In this document: positions 44,480 to 56,097 of the stretch, one piece after another
Numbering within the stretch: position 1 is the stretch's first letter
Layout of the letters: every line of letters begins with the position of its first letter
Assembly: GCF_000004195.4 (NCBI RefSeq)
Contig: NC_030678.2
Location: forward strand, 88,572,904 to 88,636,903
DNA length: 64,000 nt
Direction: 5' to 3'
DNA from: Xenopus tropicalis
Lineage: Eukaryota > Chordata > Amphibia > Anura > Pipidae
The notes under the pieces: model-generated
Told to the model about the DNA's origin: nothing
Seen by the model: the letters and a program-made list of their open reading frames with translations, nothing else
The model's database searches: none
Translations under genes and position numbers: made by a program

Positions 44480-45480
44480 TTATACCCTTTAGCTGCAACT
44501 TTACCTTTCAGTCTCTTCTTAAAGCAGTTTTATTGATTGAATCTGGTCATTACTTGCCTTGCTTACAAAGCATCTCTGGCTGTGCTAAGCATTGGCTTCA
44601 AACTTTCATTTCTGGTAATAAAGAAAATAATGAAACATTTCTAACATAAGGGCGTTATTGATTTCTGGCAAGTAAAAAACTGTAAAATGTACAAAAGAAA
44701 AAAAGAAAATAGCATATGATCATTATACAATCTGATCCTAGTCAGAAGCCCAGGTGAAATGACAACTTCAATATGAATATATTTGATAAATGTATTATTT
44801 GTGTTATCCAACCAACAGCCCCCCAGCAGTTTGCAAACTAGAACATCTAGCATCAACCATCAGCCAGAGACTGAGATCAAAGTGCAGTGTGAAAGATTGT
44901 TTAGCTCTATGAAACACAGTCACTGGGGTGACCTCTTTCTTTGAACATTGCAGTTTCCTGTATCAGAGAAGAACTAATTTGAGCAAAAACTAAGAGAGGG
45001 AGTTCAAGGAGTTCAAGGTAAGCTGTGGATCCAAACTTGAGAAAAAAAATCGAAGAAATCCAGCCTTAACTGTGGCTTCCAGGATTCCGTTACAGACTTA
45101 TGTTGTTGCTGGAGCCTGGAGTTAGTATCTGGACATCTGCAGGGCTCTTTTTCAAAAAATTGAGGCTAAGGGGGGCATATACTGACCATCATATTTAAAT
45201 TTTTTTTTCACAATTTGCAGTTTTCTATGCTAAAACTCAATTTTTTGTGAAAACAACATGACTTTTCTGAGATTTATTTTCAACAAAACTGCAACAGTTC
45301 CAAATCCGTACATAGTCCAACTAAAACCAGCTGGCATCAGCATCTGAGACATTTTGTGATGATTCTGAGCTTCGGTTTCAATATGTAAACTCTCACAAAG
45401 TAAAAAACTGACCTTAGTGCCCTTACTTTCCTAATATTTCCCTTCTCCTCTAAAGCCCATACTTGCAATGGATATTGTAT
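44480..45480. other. Gene-free stretch with a degraded MITE
   Basis: About 45170-45415 begins aggggggcatatactgacc and has A- and T-rich inner sequence like the ggggc-type MITEs, but it is too diverged to define. No exon to pair with 44321 was found. Confidence 0.35.
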
Positions 45481-45940
45481 GGGAGAGATTTACTAATCCA
45501 AGAACGATCTGAGCGTATTTTCCGCAACTTTTTTGACCTTGCGCGACTTTTTCCTATTTTGCACAACTTTTTTGTACTTTGCGACAAAATTTGTATGACA
45601 AAATCGTATTGTCGCGCCGAGTACGAAAGTTTCGGATTCATTCAAGCTTTGTTATCGTGACTTTCCTTGAGCCAGGTTGGAGCTGCAGAGTGCCATTGAT
45701 TCCTATGGGAGGCTTCCAAAATCATGCACAGAAGGATCAAAGTCAGAAAGGTTTTCCTGCATTTTACGATCGTTCGGTACAAAAATTTTGTGACTTTCGG
45801 ATTGCCAATACAATATTATCGTGATTAATATGATTTTTTCGTAAGCATATTTGTGATATTTGCGATCTTAAGATATTTTCATAGCCAATCCAAATTTATC
45901 CCATTCGGGATTCGAACCCGTGTTTTCATGAATGTGCCCC
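45481..45940. mobile_element. Harbinger-like MITE, ggggcacattcatg family, inverted
   Basis: The left end is gggagagatttactaatcc and the right end gttttcatgaatgtgcccc. In reverse it aligns with the start of 20986-21306: caaatatca, atgcttacgaaaaaatc, caatccgaaagtcacaaaat. The flanks (TAT and TAG) no longer match. The ORFs across it are not genes. Near the right end lies a cgggttcgaatcccg sequence (minus strand). Confidence 0.75.
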
Positions 45941-47105
45941 TAGGTGTTCACTGGACACCTTGTACCAAAAATATCTTCACCAGTAGCAAAACTGCAAATT
46001 CTGTGGAATACTTTATGTGTTTGGGTTCAGTATTTTTCTTTTAATGTAAAACAGCATTGCTAATTACTGTGATGCCTTGGAGAGGGACTTAGTATGATAG
46101 AATAATGCTTTATATGTATGGATAGTACTTTGGAAACAGAAAATGGGTCCCACGATGTTTAGGATTGGTCTCCGTAATCCCCTTAAATTTAGATAATTCC
46201 TGCATCCTAATGCCGTATAAATAAAACAAAGCATATAATTAATCGTAAACCAATATTTAGGCCATAAAGATGACTCCCATGTTTAATCAGGGCCCCAGAG
46301 AAAAATTTTAAGGAACGCTATTGTATTTAATTATTTCTAAAAAGTTGTTTTGTGTCCACTTTGTGCAACAATGCCATAAAATTAAATGTAATGCAGGAAC
46401 AAAATAAGAAAAGCCATAAAAGAGACTCACAAGAATTAAGACTACGGAAAAAAAGAGAAAATAATGAAGTTTAAGTATTTCAATCAGCAATGTGAAAGAG
46501 ACCGTAATTCTTAAAGATCTCCCTTCGTCTCAAAACATTTAGTTCCAACAAAAAGAAAACATTTCACAAACTACCATCTATAATTAAGAAAATTCAGAAT
46601 GTTCAAAGACAAAGATTACAAGGCATTAAACATTTGGTGAGCTCTGTTGTTATAATTATACGTTCAGAGAATTACGCAGGAAAATGCAGCCATTTCGAGA
46701 ATTTCACCGCAATATTTTAAGCCTTAGAATGGGCCATGTACTTATTAATTCCTAACTCTAAATATTCAAGTTGTCAAGTATGTCCTCTCTATTCTTGCTC
46801 AGGAAACTGCTATTTTCATGGAAGATTCCCTCTGTTGATAGTACAGTAAAGAGCAATCATTGTGATTGCCATTATCCTGCCCATGGTTAAAAAAAGAAAT
46901 ATAGGGCCTCATATATAGAAATAAATGCAGTTCAATGGGTACATTTCATGTTTTTTACTTACAGTGAAGAGTAAAAAAAAGGCTGCACCACAGCTAGTGT
47001 GAGATTAACCAATGCACGCCAACATTCATATTTACATTCTTTAGTGTGCAGTTTAGTAGATGCAAGTCATTTGTCTGAGTATGTTGGGGCAAAGGGAAGC
47101 CCTGA
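45941..47105. other. Gene-free stretch with a possible conserved non-coding part
   Basis: About 46250-46760 is repeat-free, with ordered AT-rich words (cattaaacatttggtgagc, ttataattatacgttcagag, agccatttcgagaatttc) suggestive of a conserved non-coding element. This is inference only. Confidence 0.3.
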
Positions 47106-47290
47106 ACAGGGGCGTAACTCATAGGTGCACAGGGGGTGCAACTGCGCCCAGGCCTGGCCCCTAGTGTCCCACTGGAGGCCGCATTACTTCTTCTGGAAGA
47201 GAGAAAATGTGCATCCAGGGAGAAGTGGGTGGCCCGATTGCATGTCCTGCATCAGGGCCCAGGAGGTCATATTTACATTACTGGCCCTGA
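47106..47290. repeat. Frog repeat (ggggcgtaact type)
   Basis: The left part caggggcgtaactcataggt, then gcacagggggtgcaactgcg and ccaggcctggccccta, is a common frog interspersed repeat. The + strand ORF through it is therefore probably not a gene. Confidence 0.55.
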
Positions 47291-49153
47291 AAAGGTCCTT
47301 CTAAAGGCATCTGTTAATTCCAGGGCACTTTTGTGTCTGTATGCCATATCCTTTCCTCCTTGCACCTTATTCAATAAAGGGAATAAGGATAAGGCACAAT
47401 GATAGAGGAGTATGTATTAATGCAATAGATGTGCGCAGATGTGTGCTCTCAAATTTTGCACTTGCCATGACAAAAATAAAATGGAGAAGTTGAAAAAACA
47501 GATGACCTTTTTCTAGTCATTGAAGCCATAAATGTATATGTGTAAAGGCTATACAGTGCAGTCAACATGTTTTATAGATGAATAATAAGATTTAAAGAAA
47601 GCCAATAAAATTACATAGTAAGATATTCAAGATTTCTGTTGGTTTACAATGATTGTTGGTCACTTTTTCACTGTGGAGATACTACTAGAGATCTTGTAAG
47701 TTCTTTATCACCTTAGATATTTTATGCTAAATCTATAATTTTTGAATTAGGAAGAACATTTTCTTTCATAATAGTAACATTCTGTGTGCCCTTACAAAGT
47801 CATAAAGGGAACATTTAATAAAACAAAACACAGAAATGCATTCAGTACTATGTAGTATAGTGGATTTCTCCTCAAATGTTAGCACTTTGGGCTCAGTGAG
47901 TCAGCTGAGTACATGCCAGGTGAAATAAATCCTTGTGTTTATAAATCTTTCATTTGACCCAGGTTGGTAATGCTCAGCAATGAGATGCATGAGCAGTTGG
48001 TAGTGGGGAGCAAATTTGATTCTCACAAAGTGTTAAATATTTCAATCAATATCATACAGCATCTTAAAGTGAACATGACATGCCTGAATCAATGTGTTGA
48101 TTTGATGCCTGGAAATCCCAGCATTTTTTTTTATTACTAGAGAAACACCCCTGCTGTATTGATCCCAGTGGTTTAGCTTTTCAGATGCTGATTGACAGGT
48201 TCCATTGCTTGCACTTATCTTTTGTCAATCAAGAATAGTTGTCCCAGTGCTGAGACAGATCTGTGCTGTGTCAGGCTATTTGCTTGCTCAAATAAGCAGG
48301 TTAAATATTTGCTTCACATACATTTTGCATTACAAATACAATAAGTAGGGTAGGGTAACCAATAAACAAAGTTTTTCATAGTAATAATATCACTATATTG
48401 TGGTAAAATAGCTCTGGCAGTCGGCAGCTTTTTTTGCTGTGAATGTATACTGTAAATCAGAGCTGTCCAGCTAAAGGCCTGTAGGCCAAATGTTGAGATT
48501 TTTCTGACCCACATACTCATCGATAGCTCTGCTGACCTTTCTGAATGACACCATCATTTTATTATAATCTGGCCTCTGATTATGCTGTATAGTGAATAAG
48601 TGTCCCACTACATGGAAAAACTGGGCAGTTTTATTTAAGCCTAATGACAGACTCTGCGTACAAGTTTTGGACAAATAAAAAGTCACTACATTGCAAGTCT
48701 ATTGAGTCCATAAATTACATTTCAGTTAGTGAAGGTGGGGCAGGCAAAATGGATTAAGATTATATTAAATTAATTAATTCAACTGATTCATCTATTTCTA
48801 CAGGTAATGTATGATTTAAAAAAAATTCTCTCTCTATGTATATATTATTTTCAGTCATGCAGTACCTAATTGAACCTTTGGAATTACATTTTAATACCTT
48901 TGCCCTTCTAGAAGTGCTTGCACTCATATGAACTCTGAGTCAGGGAGCTTCCAGGAAAAGTAACACTTTATTATATTTGCTTCTCCTAAAAAGGATGGCC
49001 TATCAGTTTGAGCTTCAGTATTGAACCCTCCATGTTGTAAGAAAGCATATTCAGGGAACAGATAATATTATATTATTTACATATATCTACATGTAATTAC
49101 TAATTAAGTTCTGCATAGTGCTATACCTTTTTGGACCATATGTAATTTTAATA
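47291..49153. other. Gene-free stretch
   Basis: No gene is supported. Near 48450-48520 tcagagctgtccagctaaag and cctgtaggccaaatg resemble a common vertebrate repeat, weakly. Confidence 0.35.
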
Positions 49154-49161
49154 TAGATTAC

Positions 49162-49897
49162 TAGAGATGTAGCGAACTGTTCGCCGGAGAACTAATTCGC
49201 ACGAAAATCGGGTGTTCGCAAGTTCGCAAGTTTGCGAACTTTTAGCGATGTTCGCAATTTTGGGTTCGCCTTAGCTGGAGCCAAATTTTGACCTCTCACC
49301 CCAGAGCCAGCAGATACATGGCAGCCAATCAGGCAGCTCTCCCTCCTGGACCACCCCCGGACCACTCCCTTCCATATATAAACCGAAGCCCAGCAGCCAT
49401 TTTACATTCTGTCTGTGTGTGCTTGATGAGTTAGCATAGGTAGAGAGCTGTGCAGGGGTTTGAGTGACAGTTTAGGTAGCTTTGCTGACTAGTAATCTAC
49501 TTTCTACTGCTCTGTATGTAGCTGCTGGGGACAGCTGTCCTGCTGATCTCATCTGCTGTAACCCAATAGTCCTTGTAAAAGCAGTTTATTACACAAGTTT
49601 AGAAATGTAGTGTGATTTCTGCCCTTTACAGCACAAAACACAACGCTGTGTCAACAACGTATTTTTCAGAGAAATTTTTGCCCTTGATCCCCCTCCTGCA
49701 TGCCACTGTCCAGGTCGTGGCACCCTTTAAACAACTTTAAAATCAGTTTTCTGGGCAGAAATGGCTTTTCTAGGTTTTAAAGTTCGCCTTCCCATTGAAG
49801 TCTATGGGGTTCGCAAAGTTCGCAAAAGTTCGCACTTTTTGGCAGAAGTTCGCGAACGGGTTCGCGAACTTTTTTTGTGAGGTTCGCTACATCTCTA
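49162..49897. mobile_element. hAT-type element, long member of the tagcgaac family
   Basis: The ends are tagagatgtagcgaactgtt and gttcgctacatctcta. Flanks tagattac and taaattac match at 7 of 8. The right third (about 49640-49897) is the inverse of the left parts of 16305 and 31616. The middle 49262-49640 is absent from those copies and looks like a Pol II promoter plus leader. No transposase reading frame is present, so it is non-autonomous. Confidence 0.88.
49325..49410 (+). promoter_or_regulatory. CCAAT/TATA promoter-like block inside the hAT element
   Basis: A CCAAT box (agCCAATCagg, 49325-49329) lies about 46 bp before a TATA box (TATATAAA, 49375-49382). A start would be expected near 49405-49412 (agccattttacattctg). 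The spacing suits an RNA polymerase II core promoter. It may be the ancestral transposase promoter. Confidence 0.5.
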
Positions 49898-50407
49898 TAA
49901 ATTACACAGTACCTGACTAGGCATGGACATCTTCATAAGTGACATTTATTGACCACTTGGGATGTTGTTTCTACTCTGTAAAAAATGAATACCTTAAATG
50001 AGGTAATATAAAGAGACAAAAAGGGAAAGGTGTTCTGGGCACACAAAATGTTATCAGAGCCAATTCTAGTGGCAGAGGGGCTAACAGTATAGAGCTGTGT
50101 TGTTTTCATGTTGTCCTCAGCTTTTGAAATTCTGCTTACAGCTTTTAATGAATGATAGTATTTGTAGCACTAAAGGGCCTGCAGGGTCACAGTTTGGGAA
50201 TAAAATGCATTTGGGATGTATAGTAACATGAGACAGAACCAGCCCTTTATATGTTTGCTGAGCCTGTGGCCAAGGGGCCACCTCATTATTTGTATGGCCT
50301 AGTAAAGTTTCCCTTCATGGACCTTTTAGTGACAGCTCTGTATGCTTTCCTACCTTATATATTCATTTGAAATTGAAATGTATTATTATTGTAATCAGTA
50401 AATTGTT

Positions 50408-50675
50408 TAGGGATGCACAGAATGAAGGATTCAGTTCAAGACTTGGCCGAATTCATGTGCCTGGCCAAACCGAATACAAATGCTTAAAATTATGTGACTT
50501 TTTGTCACATAAACACAGAAATTGATTTTTTTACAGTGCACAGTTCTCTTTAACCCTTCCATAGCCTTATTTGCATACGCAAATTGGGATTTGGATTCGG
50601 TTTAATATTCGGCCAAATCTTTCATGAAGGATTCAGGCTTTGGTACAATTCCAAAATGAATTTGGTGTGTCCTTA
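50408..50675. mobile_element. hAT-type MITE, tagggatgcac family
   Basis: The left end is tagggatgcacagaatgaag and the right end aatgaatttggtgtgtcctta. The 8 bp aaattgtt flank both sides (50400-50407 and 50676-50683), a perfect duplication. The interior has repeated gaattcggcc-like words (ggattcggtttaatattcgg). Confidence 0.9.
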
Positions 50676-50683
50676 AAATTGTT

Positions 50684-51514
50684 AGACTTTGATGGATGGT
50701 CTAATGATGTCTTACATTTATAGGTCAATTATGGTCAAATCACATTGTATTTACACTGAAAGGCAAACTGGCAAAATGCCAGCTATGCATGTAAACTTAA
50801 AACTACCTTGGAAATGTCTTTATATGACTTTCCAGTACAAGTCTGTGTATCTGTGTCAATCGCTGCAAGATCTACATCCTCTGGTGACAGAGTCATGCCT
50901 TATTAACTAAGCCCAGTCATTCACATGCGGTACAACATATCAGTAAAAAGAACAGGCTGTTCTGGCTGCAGTGTCAGAGTAAGGGGCTATTCATCAAAGC
51001 TTATTTGTCACACAATATGCTATTCTATGGAGTATTATGCAGGAAAAGACTTTGATGAATAATCTTTATAGAATAAAATAGGATTTTTAAAATCACTTTT
51101 GAGGCAAATATAGGCATTTAATGAACTAAGCCTCAAATCTTTAGAGAAATAAACAGACTTCCAGCTTCCTGGAAAGATCACATTGGAGCATAGAAATTGT
51201 TTATTTTCTCTTTAAACGAAAATACATCTCTTGTAAGATCAGAGTAGTTGTTTGTTAAAGCAACTCCTCCTGATACAGTATAAATACACGCCACACCCTT
51301 GGGCCAGACACTGCTCCATTGGGCCAGGTAATTCTTTGTGAATCCAAAAGGACCCTTTACTTAACTAGGACCCCAGTGCTTTGTGTCCAAGCACACAATA
51401 ATGTTACTAAATGTTTCTTCAGGAGTGCAAAGATTTGTGCCTGAAGGAGAAAACTTTGTGGGCAAAAAAGTGGTGTGTGCATGACTGCAGGGGCTCAAGC
51501 TGCACATGAATCTA
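50684..51514. other. Gene-free stretch
   Basis: I see no gene. Sequence is ordinary AT-rich. Confidence 0.4.
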
Positions 51515-51660
51515 TTAGGACCAGGTCTGGGATTCATAACAGGCCCAGGCATTTTAAGTACACGGACGCCCAAACAAGGCCAATTAAATAGTTATTGTCT
51601 ATGGAATATTACAGCAGCCCCTCCACAGATAGGTCCTAGTCAGGCCCAGACTGACTAAAT
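51515..51660. repeat. Frog repeat (ggtctgggattc type)
   Basis: It contains ccaggtctgggattcataac, caggcattttaagtacacgg, aaatagttattgtctatgg and caggcccagactgac, the ordered blocks of a common frog repeat. Confidence 0.55.
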
Positions 51661-51709
51661 TGGTAAAATAATTACAATTGCCACCACAGAACAAACCAAA
51701 ATTAATTTG

Positions 51710-52156
51710 TTAGTAACTGTGGACATACTGTAGTTGAATGGGGTTGTGCAATACAGAGGCCCCTATGCTTAGCTTTACCCTTGGTAGCGATTTAAACCTA
51801 GTTTGAGGTTTCTGAGGGGTTGTGTAAATATTTTCCTGGGGCTCAATTTTTCTTTTTACCCACATATTTAAATTACAGCAATGGTTCCTTAACAGGAAGG
51901 CTTGGAGCATGGCTAAATATGCCAATGTTACATCCAGCTGGGTGAGATTTGTGGAGCCTATTTTCTCTCCCGAACCCCCTGGCAGAAGGTCATTTTTTTT
52001 TTGTGGTCCTGATATTTTTGGTACTGTGGCTGAATGGTTGATTACTGCATGTTTAAACTTATCAGCTAAGGGGTAAGAATTTATTTTTACAAGAAAACTT
52101 GGTAATGGGCATAGTACATATGTGTATAGATAGACACATATGTATATATAGTACAT
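51710..52156 (-). CDS. Unassigned 148-codon open frame
   Basis: It starts at an ATG inside a TA-rich simple stretch, so the first 15 residues (MYYIYICVYLYTYVL) are low-complexity. The remainder has mixed composition (HSATVPKISGPQKKNDLLPG and LAYLAMLQAFLLRNHCCNLN) that could be decayed transposon coding, but I cannot name it. There is no splice context. It is probably not a host gene. Confidence 0.15.
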   Translation of the reverse strand: MYYIYICVYLYTYVLCPLPSFLVKINSYPLADKFKHAVINHSATVPKISGPQKKNDLLPGGSGEKIGSTNLTQLDVTLAYLAMLQAFLLRNHCCNLNMWVKRKIEPQENIYTTPQKPQTRFKSLPRVKLSIGASVLHNPIQLQYVHSY

Positions 52157-52682
52157 AGTATATACATGTCTATATACATGCTACATGCATGTAGCTTAAA
52201 GGCCAGTCACCTGAGATTTGGAGTTACTGCTTAAAAAAAATCAAATGTGGAAGCCAACTTAAGTGAAATTGCCAACAAACCATAATTTAGTGGCTATAAG
52301 AACAATAGCAGCATGAATGATACATTTTATTTTATAAATCTCCAGCCTTATGCTAGTAATGGGAGAACCAACTAAATGTTGAACAACAAAGAACTAAAGA
52401 AGAATTTGGGACTGAAAAGCTTCAAGATCTCAAGGCTTGCTACCACCAAGCTGAAATAATGGCCTACCTTATTATTTTATTTAAGGTAAAGTATGATGAT
52501 ATAGTATAATAACTTTTACTATAGTATATTCACTACAAATTACCAGTGGCCTCAAAACATTGTTTTTTTTTAGTACATATCACATACATCAATCAGGGAC
52601 ACATTCTATTCTTGTGCTGTCTTTATTCTCCTCATGATAAAATAAGGAAGACAGCCAGGTGTGCACAGGTATAAACCAGTAA

Positions 52683-52872
52683 GGGCTCTGGCACACGAGG
52701 AGATTAGTCGCCCGCGATTTCGGCAAATCGCCGAAGTTGCCTCGCGCCGCCGCGTGTGCCATCCCACCAGCGACTTATATTTTTGCCGGTGGGATGGCAA
52801 TTCGGGGAGATTAGTTGCCCGCGAACCAGGAGATTTGTCGCGGGCGACTAATCTCCCCGTGTGCCAGAGCCC
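52683..52872. mobile_element. Harbinger-type MITE, gggctctggcacacg family, copy 2
   Basis: The ends are gggctctggcacacgaggag and the inverse. TAA flanks both sides (52680-52682 and 52873-52875). Its arms are shorter than in copy 1 (18797), but it shares gattagtcgcccgcg, gtgtgccatcccacc and ggcgactaatctccccgtgt. ORFs on both strands are by-products of the hairpin. Confidence 0.92.
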
Positions 52873-53327
52873 TAAGGTGTAAATATGTGGGGTTTGTGTT
52901 ACGCTCCTAACAGCACCCAGGTTTTTGTCTAGAAATGAAAGGATTCATCCAAACTCACTTTAAATGCACCAGTGAAGTTTAACTGTTTTGATTGTTTAAT
53001 TGAACATTTTATATATATTTCTGGCAGGAAGGTTAATATTTTGCCCCATCAAATCTCTCACTTCTGAAGGTTAATTGAATTTTAATGATGCAGAAAATCT
53101 TCATTTTGCTTCTAACAACAAATACATATAACAATCATTCAATACATAATCCACTACTTACTCTCGATGACAAATGATTAATGAGCAACATGTGTATGGA
53201 CCAAGGTGTATTGTGTGAAATATTAGAAGAAACTGATTAAAAAAAAGTGCCTTCAGCTTTTGTTTTTCCAAAGATATTGAAATCCAGCTAAAAACAATTT
53301 ACTCATTGAATAGACACTATCCCCGAA

Positions 53328-53474
53328 ATGTAATAGAAGGCACTACGTTTGCACAGGAGCAGTGACTCATAGCATATAAGATGTTTGTTTTTAAACAGGT
53401 AACTATGTAATGCTACCTGCTGACTGGTTGCTATGGGTTACTGCTCCTGGGCAAACATAGTGCCTTTCATTATA
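53328..53474. mobile_element. CCAAT-type inverted-repeat MITE, copy 3
   Basis: The left arm is atgtaatagaaggcactacg then gcacaggagcagtgactcat. The right arm is ggttgctatgggttactgct then gggcaaacatagtgcctttc. This copy is uninterrupted and gives the intact layout of the split copy at 20850-21324. Confidence 0.8.
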
Positions 53475-53714
53475 TAACCCCATAAGTTTCCTAAATCACC
53501 GTAAGCTTGCAAAGCCCATAGTGCAGAAGGTGGGAATTTGAGGTGACCAAGCTTGGATAGTAGCCATAGATTTTGTACAAACAGAGTGATCTTTTTAATT
53601 GTAATCCTTAAAGGTAAACTAAACCCTCCCCAGTGATTTCTTTATCTACTTAGATCTTCATATTCAGCAAAGCAGGTGCAGGGAGATCATAGCAGGGAAC
53701 AGTGGATCAGTGAA

Positions 53715-54425
53715 TCTAAGCTGGTCACATAGTTACATACTCTAGTTAAGTTGTGTTGTGAAAAGACCAAAGTCCACCAAGTTCAACCCTTCCAAGTAAA
53801 CCCAGCACACAAAAACCTATCTATACACTCACATACATAAACCATATATACAAACATTAATACTAACTGTAGATTTTAGTATCACAATAGCCTTGGATAC
53901 TATGCTTGTTCAAGAAATCATCCATCTTAAAGACATTAACAGATTCTGCCATCATTAGTGATGTGCGATTCTGAAAAATTTGTGAAGTCATGTCATTCTT
54001 TAACATTAAATTTTTTGACACGACTGTGAATTTTTATACTCATCACTGGTCATTATAACATCATTCAGAAGGGCATTCCACAACCTCACTGCCCTCACCG
54101 TGAAAACCACCTACGCTGCTTCAAATGGAAACTCTATTCCTCTAATCTAAAGGGGTGGCCTCTGGTGCGCTGATCATTTTTATGGGAAAAAAGAAACTCT
54201 CCCATCTGCCTCTAATGTACTTGTACAGAGTAATCATGTCCCCTCGCAAGCTCCTTTTATCCAGAGAAAACAACCCCAACCTCGACAGTCTAACCTCATA
54301 GTTTAAATCTTCCATCCCCTTTACCAGTTTGGTTGCACGTCTCTGCACTCTCTCCAGCTCATTAATATCCTTCTTAAGGGCTACAGCCCAAAACTGAAAA
54401 CTGAACTGCATGCTCAAGTTGAGGC
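53715..54425 (-). pseudogene. CR1-type LINE 3' fragment with a nested MITE
   Basis: Read on the minus strand, 54420-54142 encodes the C-terminal CR1 block ([57 protein letters not shown]). The 3' part continues to about 53715 with the same untranslated sequence as 40801-41000 (for example aagttcaacccttccaagta and tcacaatagccttggata). It is truncated 5' at about 54425, right after the FWAP-like block, and carries a small hAT MITE at 53956-54048. Several frame breaks are present. Confidence 0.9.
53956..54048. mobile_element. Very short hAT-type MITE inside the CR1 fragment
   Basis: It begins tagtgatgtgcgattctg and ends tatactcatcactg. Flanks gccatcat and gtcattat match at 6 of 8. Only 93 bp remain of the family. 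The matching position in 40801-42330 (near agaatctgctattaccac) is uninterrupted, confirming an insertion. Confidence 0.75.
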
Positions 54426-54429
54426 CTTG

Positions 54430-55179
54430 AAGTAAAAAAAAATTAGGACCATTTGATGTGATGGTAACATGGTTCCTACCGGTGTTATAAAGTTTAAGGT
54501 CCCTAGTGTCAGATTAAGTACATATGCAGTCATGACATACAGTAACCTTTAGCTACACTGAAGTCATACAATGTTTATTATAACACACAATAGTCAAGAA
54601 TATCCTGTAAATTATATCCTTATAAATGATGCTTAGTGATGTCATCAGTTATAAACAGTGGTTAGTGATGTCGCCATTATAATCATAGCTTAGTCATGTC
54701 TGTCACAACTCACTGAAACTGTATTATTAATAAATGAAGTACTCTCTGTATGCCGTGTATAAGAACATTCAGCCTTTGGCCTTGTGGCTTTATAAGGTCA
54801 TTGATCTTCTCAATGACTTATGATAGCTTTATATTTTACAAAAGTGGGTACACTATTCTCCCTGTATAACTGTGTAACTGGGACACTGAAATATTAAGCA
54901 AGGTCCCAGATGTGAATAACCTCATATACCCCAGTGTTAAAGGTTATCCTAAATGTGGACTTTAAAATTGGCTTATTTTTTTCACATGCACCACAAGCCT
55001 ACAACCCTCAATATTGTCCAGATGCTCCCTGTACTTCATTGATTCTTCCTTTTTGGCTATTGTCCCCTTTTGTACCTAGATATGTTTACCTGGAATGGGC
55101 AAACTGCTCTGACTGGCCATTGTGCATCACATCTGGTAACTGCAACTTTCCAACCCAACAGGAAAAAGCTCTAAATCCC
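54430..55179. other. Gene-free stretch
   Basis: There is a mild tandem flavour of ttagtgatgtc words near 54630-54700 (gcttagtgatgtcatcag, ggttagtgatgtcgcc). Nothing else is seen. Confidence 0.35.
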
Positions 55180-55400
55180 TGATGCAAGTTTGGAATTGGG
55201 CAAGCATAATTTGGATCTCCATAATTTAGGTCTACTAAAAATCATTTAAATATTGAATAAACCCCATAGGCTGCTGTTTTATTTTTACAGAGAAAAAGAA
55301 AATCATTTAAAAAAAATAGTTATTTGTTTATAATGGAGTCTATGGGCGATTGTCTTTCCATAATTCAGAACTTTCCCATACATGTGGTGTGGTTTTACCT
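55180..55400. repeat. acaggtat-type element, fragment
   Basis: It contains aatttggatctccataattt, aggtctactaaaaatcattt, aataaaccccataggctgct and ccataattcagaactttccc in family order. The outer ends are missing. Confidence 0.6.
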
Positions 55401-56097
55401 GTAGTCACATACAGGTGCCCAATAACTGTGGAATAGAATACAGTACTTATGTTTTCTTTGGAATACATTAAAAACATAGTTTTCCTTTAAAATACATAAT
55501 GTGGAGGCGCAGTATGGGAGTTATAAACTACTTGTCACACAGTACACTGAGCATTTTCCTGAATAATGAATGAGGTCAGACATAAAGCAGGTTTTCCAGC
55601 AGCAAGGAACAGGCCAGACTGTGTGAAAAACTAGTTCTTCTCCATTGTCACATTCTATATTTCAATTCAATAGACAGAAGTCATTATGGTAACAATGTCA
55701 CACTAACCCACTGAATGCCAGGGTGGTATCTAACATTTAACTCAATGTATATTATTTCTGTGACAATGTACTTGTCTTCTGCTCCTTATACTGGTAGAGA
55801 ATTAGTTAATTGCTCTACAATACATGCAGAGATCACTTTACCGATGCGCACCATTAACCAGCCATGGCCTGCCATTAGATCAGTTCCCATCATGTTCCTG
55901 TCATTGGCCTCTCTTTAGGCATAAAGCTGGAAACCGACTGAAATAACTGAGAATGGAATTACTGTCACCACTGTCCTTTCACTGCATTAGCAAAATAAAA
56001 AAATTATATTTCTAAGGCTTAGAAAATTATCTAGGTATCCCTGCTAAAAAAGAGCGTACATTTTAGTCTTTGACAGCTGAGGTTAAAAAAATTAAAT

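Noticed and set aside
45895..45928. A tRNA gene
   Set aside because: Only a T-arm-like block is present; no acceptor stem, D-arm or anticodon arm can be drawn.
47136..47402. 88-codon ORF with Leu-rich start
   Set aside because: Its first half lies in a ggggcgtaact-type interspersed repeat; no splice context.
52606..52882. ORFs on both strands with Arg- and Cys-rich peptides
   Set aside because: They cover a hairpin MITE (52683-52872); similar peptides appear at 18793-19008 for the same reason.
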